From positions 58,389-122,388 of the forward strand of contig NZ_JBPCZH010000007.1 of the NCBI RefSeq assembly GCF_051251085.1: 64,000 nucleotides of DNA, written 5' to 3'. The notes under the pieces are model-generated. The model was not told where the DNA came from. It saw only the letters and a program-made list of their open reading frames with translations, and made no database searches. Source of the DNA: Cernens ardua. Its GTDB lineage: Bacteria; Pseudomonadota; Gammaproteobacteria; Pseudomonadales; Halomonadaceae. Below are positions 63,642-64,000 of this stretch, one piece after another; position 1 is the stretch's first letter, and every line of letters starts with the position of its first letter. Made by a program: the position numbers and the translations under genes.

Positions 63642-63875
63642 TCAAACCTCTCCATCAGAACAAGAACGACAATACGCGTACCGACCAGAATGAGTGAGGA
63701 CATAGCCTTCGATGATGACGGGCATAGATCCGCCCAATGTTGTTGTTACTCTCTCAAGATATCCATCTTCGCATAGTTGCTCTGCCATCTTTCCTTTCAG
63801 TTGAGTCGGATACTTTGAACAATTTATTTCATCAGTGAAGACTTGCTCTAAAATTTCGAGCTTCTTAGCATTCAT
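63642..63875 (-). CDS. Hypothetical phage-like protein
   Basis: The 77-residue protein has a helical N-terminal half (KKLEILEQVFTDEIN) and ends with a Cys pair (YAYCRSCSDGEV). It has no recognised domain. Of three consecutive ATG codons the last, at 63875, is 6 bases after GGAG and is preferred. Its start overlaps the preceding partial gene, and its stop is 1 bp before the Lar-like gene, indicating one polycistronic unit. Confidence 0.55.
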   Translation of the reverse strand: MNAKKLEILEQVFTDEINCSKYPTQLKGKMAEQLCEDGYLERVTTTLGGSMPVIIEGYVLTHSGRYAYCRSCSDGEV

Positions 63876-63999
63876 CATCATCTCCTGCTAACGGCATCAT
63901 CCAATCAATGAATGCTGAGCATGCCAGCGTGTGATTAGCGAGCCATTTAGGTATGTTTAGGGGTAAGGTGAGTTGCGAAGAAGGGGAGTGGGGGTCGAT
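63865..63999 (-). CDS. Partial gene at right edge, C-terminal 44 residues
   Basis: A minus-strand frame is open from the right edge to TAA at 63865, reading ...LPKWLANHTLACSAF... in outline and ending MMPLAGDDDEC. It overlaps the next gene's start by 11 bp, in the same close-packed style as its neighbours. The start lies outside the window, so identity is unknown. A chance frame is possible. Confidence 0.4.
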   Translation of the reverse strand: MDPHSPSSQLTLPLNIPKWLANHTLACSAFIDWMMPLAGDDDEC

Positions 64000-64000
64000 C

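Larger units (their letters stand above)
62084..64000 (-). mobile_element. Prophage-like region (edge of element)
   Basis: At least eight small genes on one strand, several overlapping or 1-10 bp apart, more AT-rich than the rest of the window. They include an AlpA/excisionase-type DNA-binding protein, a Lar-like zinc protein and small Cys-rich proteins of the kind found in phage early regions. The element continues beyond the right edge. No integrase is present at the left end. Confidence 0.65.

Noticed and set aside
1..64000. tRNA or rRNA genes
   Set aside because: No cloverleaf-like or rRNA-like stretch was noticed in the intergenic regions on either strand; a tRNA or covariance search would be needed to exclude them fully.

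Overview
The window looks like a piece of a gammaproteobacterial chromosome of moderate GC. The gene order leuS-lptE-holA, the miaB/ybeZ-ybeY-ybeX-lnt block, and SlyA, RfaH, SlyD and DUF1820 homologues suggest a relative of the Halomonadaceae/Oceanospirillales. That placement is inferred from gene content and protein resemblance; no rRNA or tRNA gene was seen to confirm it.

Layout. 1-5.9 kb: uup, a universal stress protein, a SlyA-type regulator, holA and lptE. 6-16 kb: leuS, an ElyC-like protein, lnt, ybeX, ybeY, ybeZ and miaB (aminoacylation, envelope lipoprotein maturation, rRNA maturation, tRNA thiomethylation). 16.4-19.5 kb: a DUF1820 protein, a YgiM-like SH3 protein and a Sua5/YciO/YrdC protein. 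19.7-31.4 kb: a complete nitrate assimilation island with nasA divergent from a fused electron-transfer/nitrite reductase gene, then nirD, the nitrate sensor pair nasS-nasT, and a NarK-type transporter. 31.6-35.5 kb: aspA, an asparaginase, rpe and a GIY-YIG protein. 35.9-37.7 kb: a frameshifted ada and a CTP-synthase-like amidotransferase domain protein. 37.7-41.1 kb: a UPF0104 membrane protein, a DUF2334 deacetylase-like protein and a GT4 glycosyltransferase. 41.3-46.6 kb: rnb, a YigL-like phosphatase, coaA and a GlsB/YmgE-type membrane protein. 46.6-50 kb: a CueR-controlled copper locus (copA, cueR, copZ). 50.3-61.5 kb: a His-rich NlpC/P60 protein, slyD, gloC, galU, a CoA-transferase, rfaH, a YoaE-type protein, adenine deaminase and a sugar porter. 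62-64 kb: an AT-rich run of small, tightly packed minus-strand genes that looks like the edge of a prophage and runs off the right end.

The nitrate island is the most interesting part. Nitrate enters through NarK and is reduced to nitrite by NasA. Nitrite is reduced to ammonium by NirB/NirD. NirB is joined in frame behind a NasC-like FAD/NAD(P)H module that is normally a separate protein. A strong internal ribosome binding site lies exactly at the junction. NasS (nitrate-binding) and NasT (ANTAR RNA-binding antiterminator) are encoded alongside. Both divergent leaders carry the same hairpin, GAGC-AAAGNN-GCTC, whose hexaloop has the A1/G4 pattern known for ANTAR targets. In each leader the hairpin overlaps the 5' arm of an intrinsic terminator, so a matched pair of NasT-controlled attenuators can be read directly from the sequence.

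The copper locus is similarly readable: CueR-type dyads with 19-bp promoter spacers lie before copA and before copZ. Several intergenic regions carry imperfect tandem duplications of about 13-23 bp with unrelated sequences, which looks like a recurrent property of this genome.
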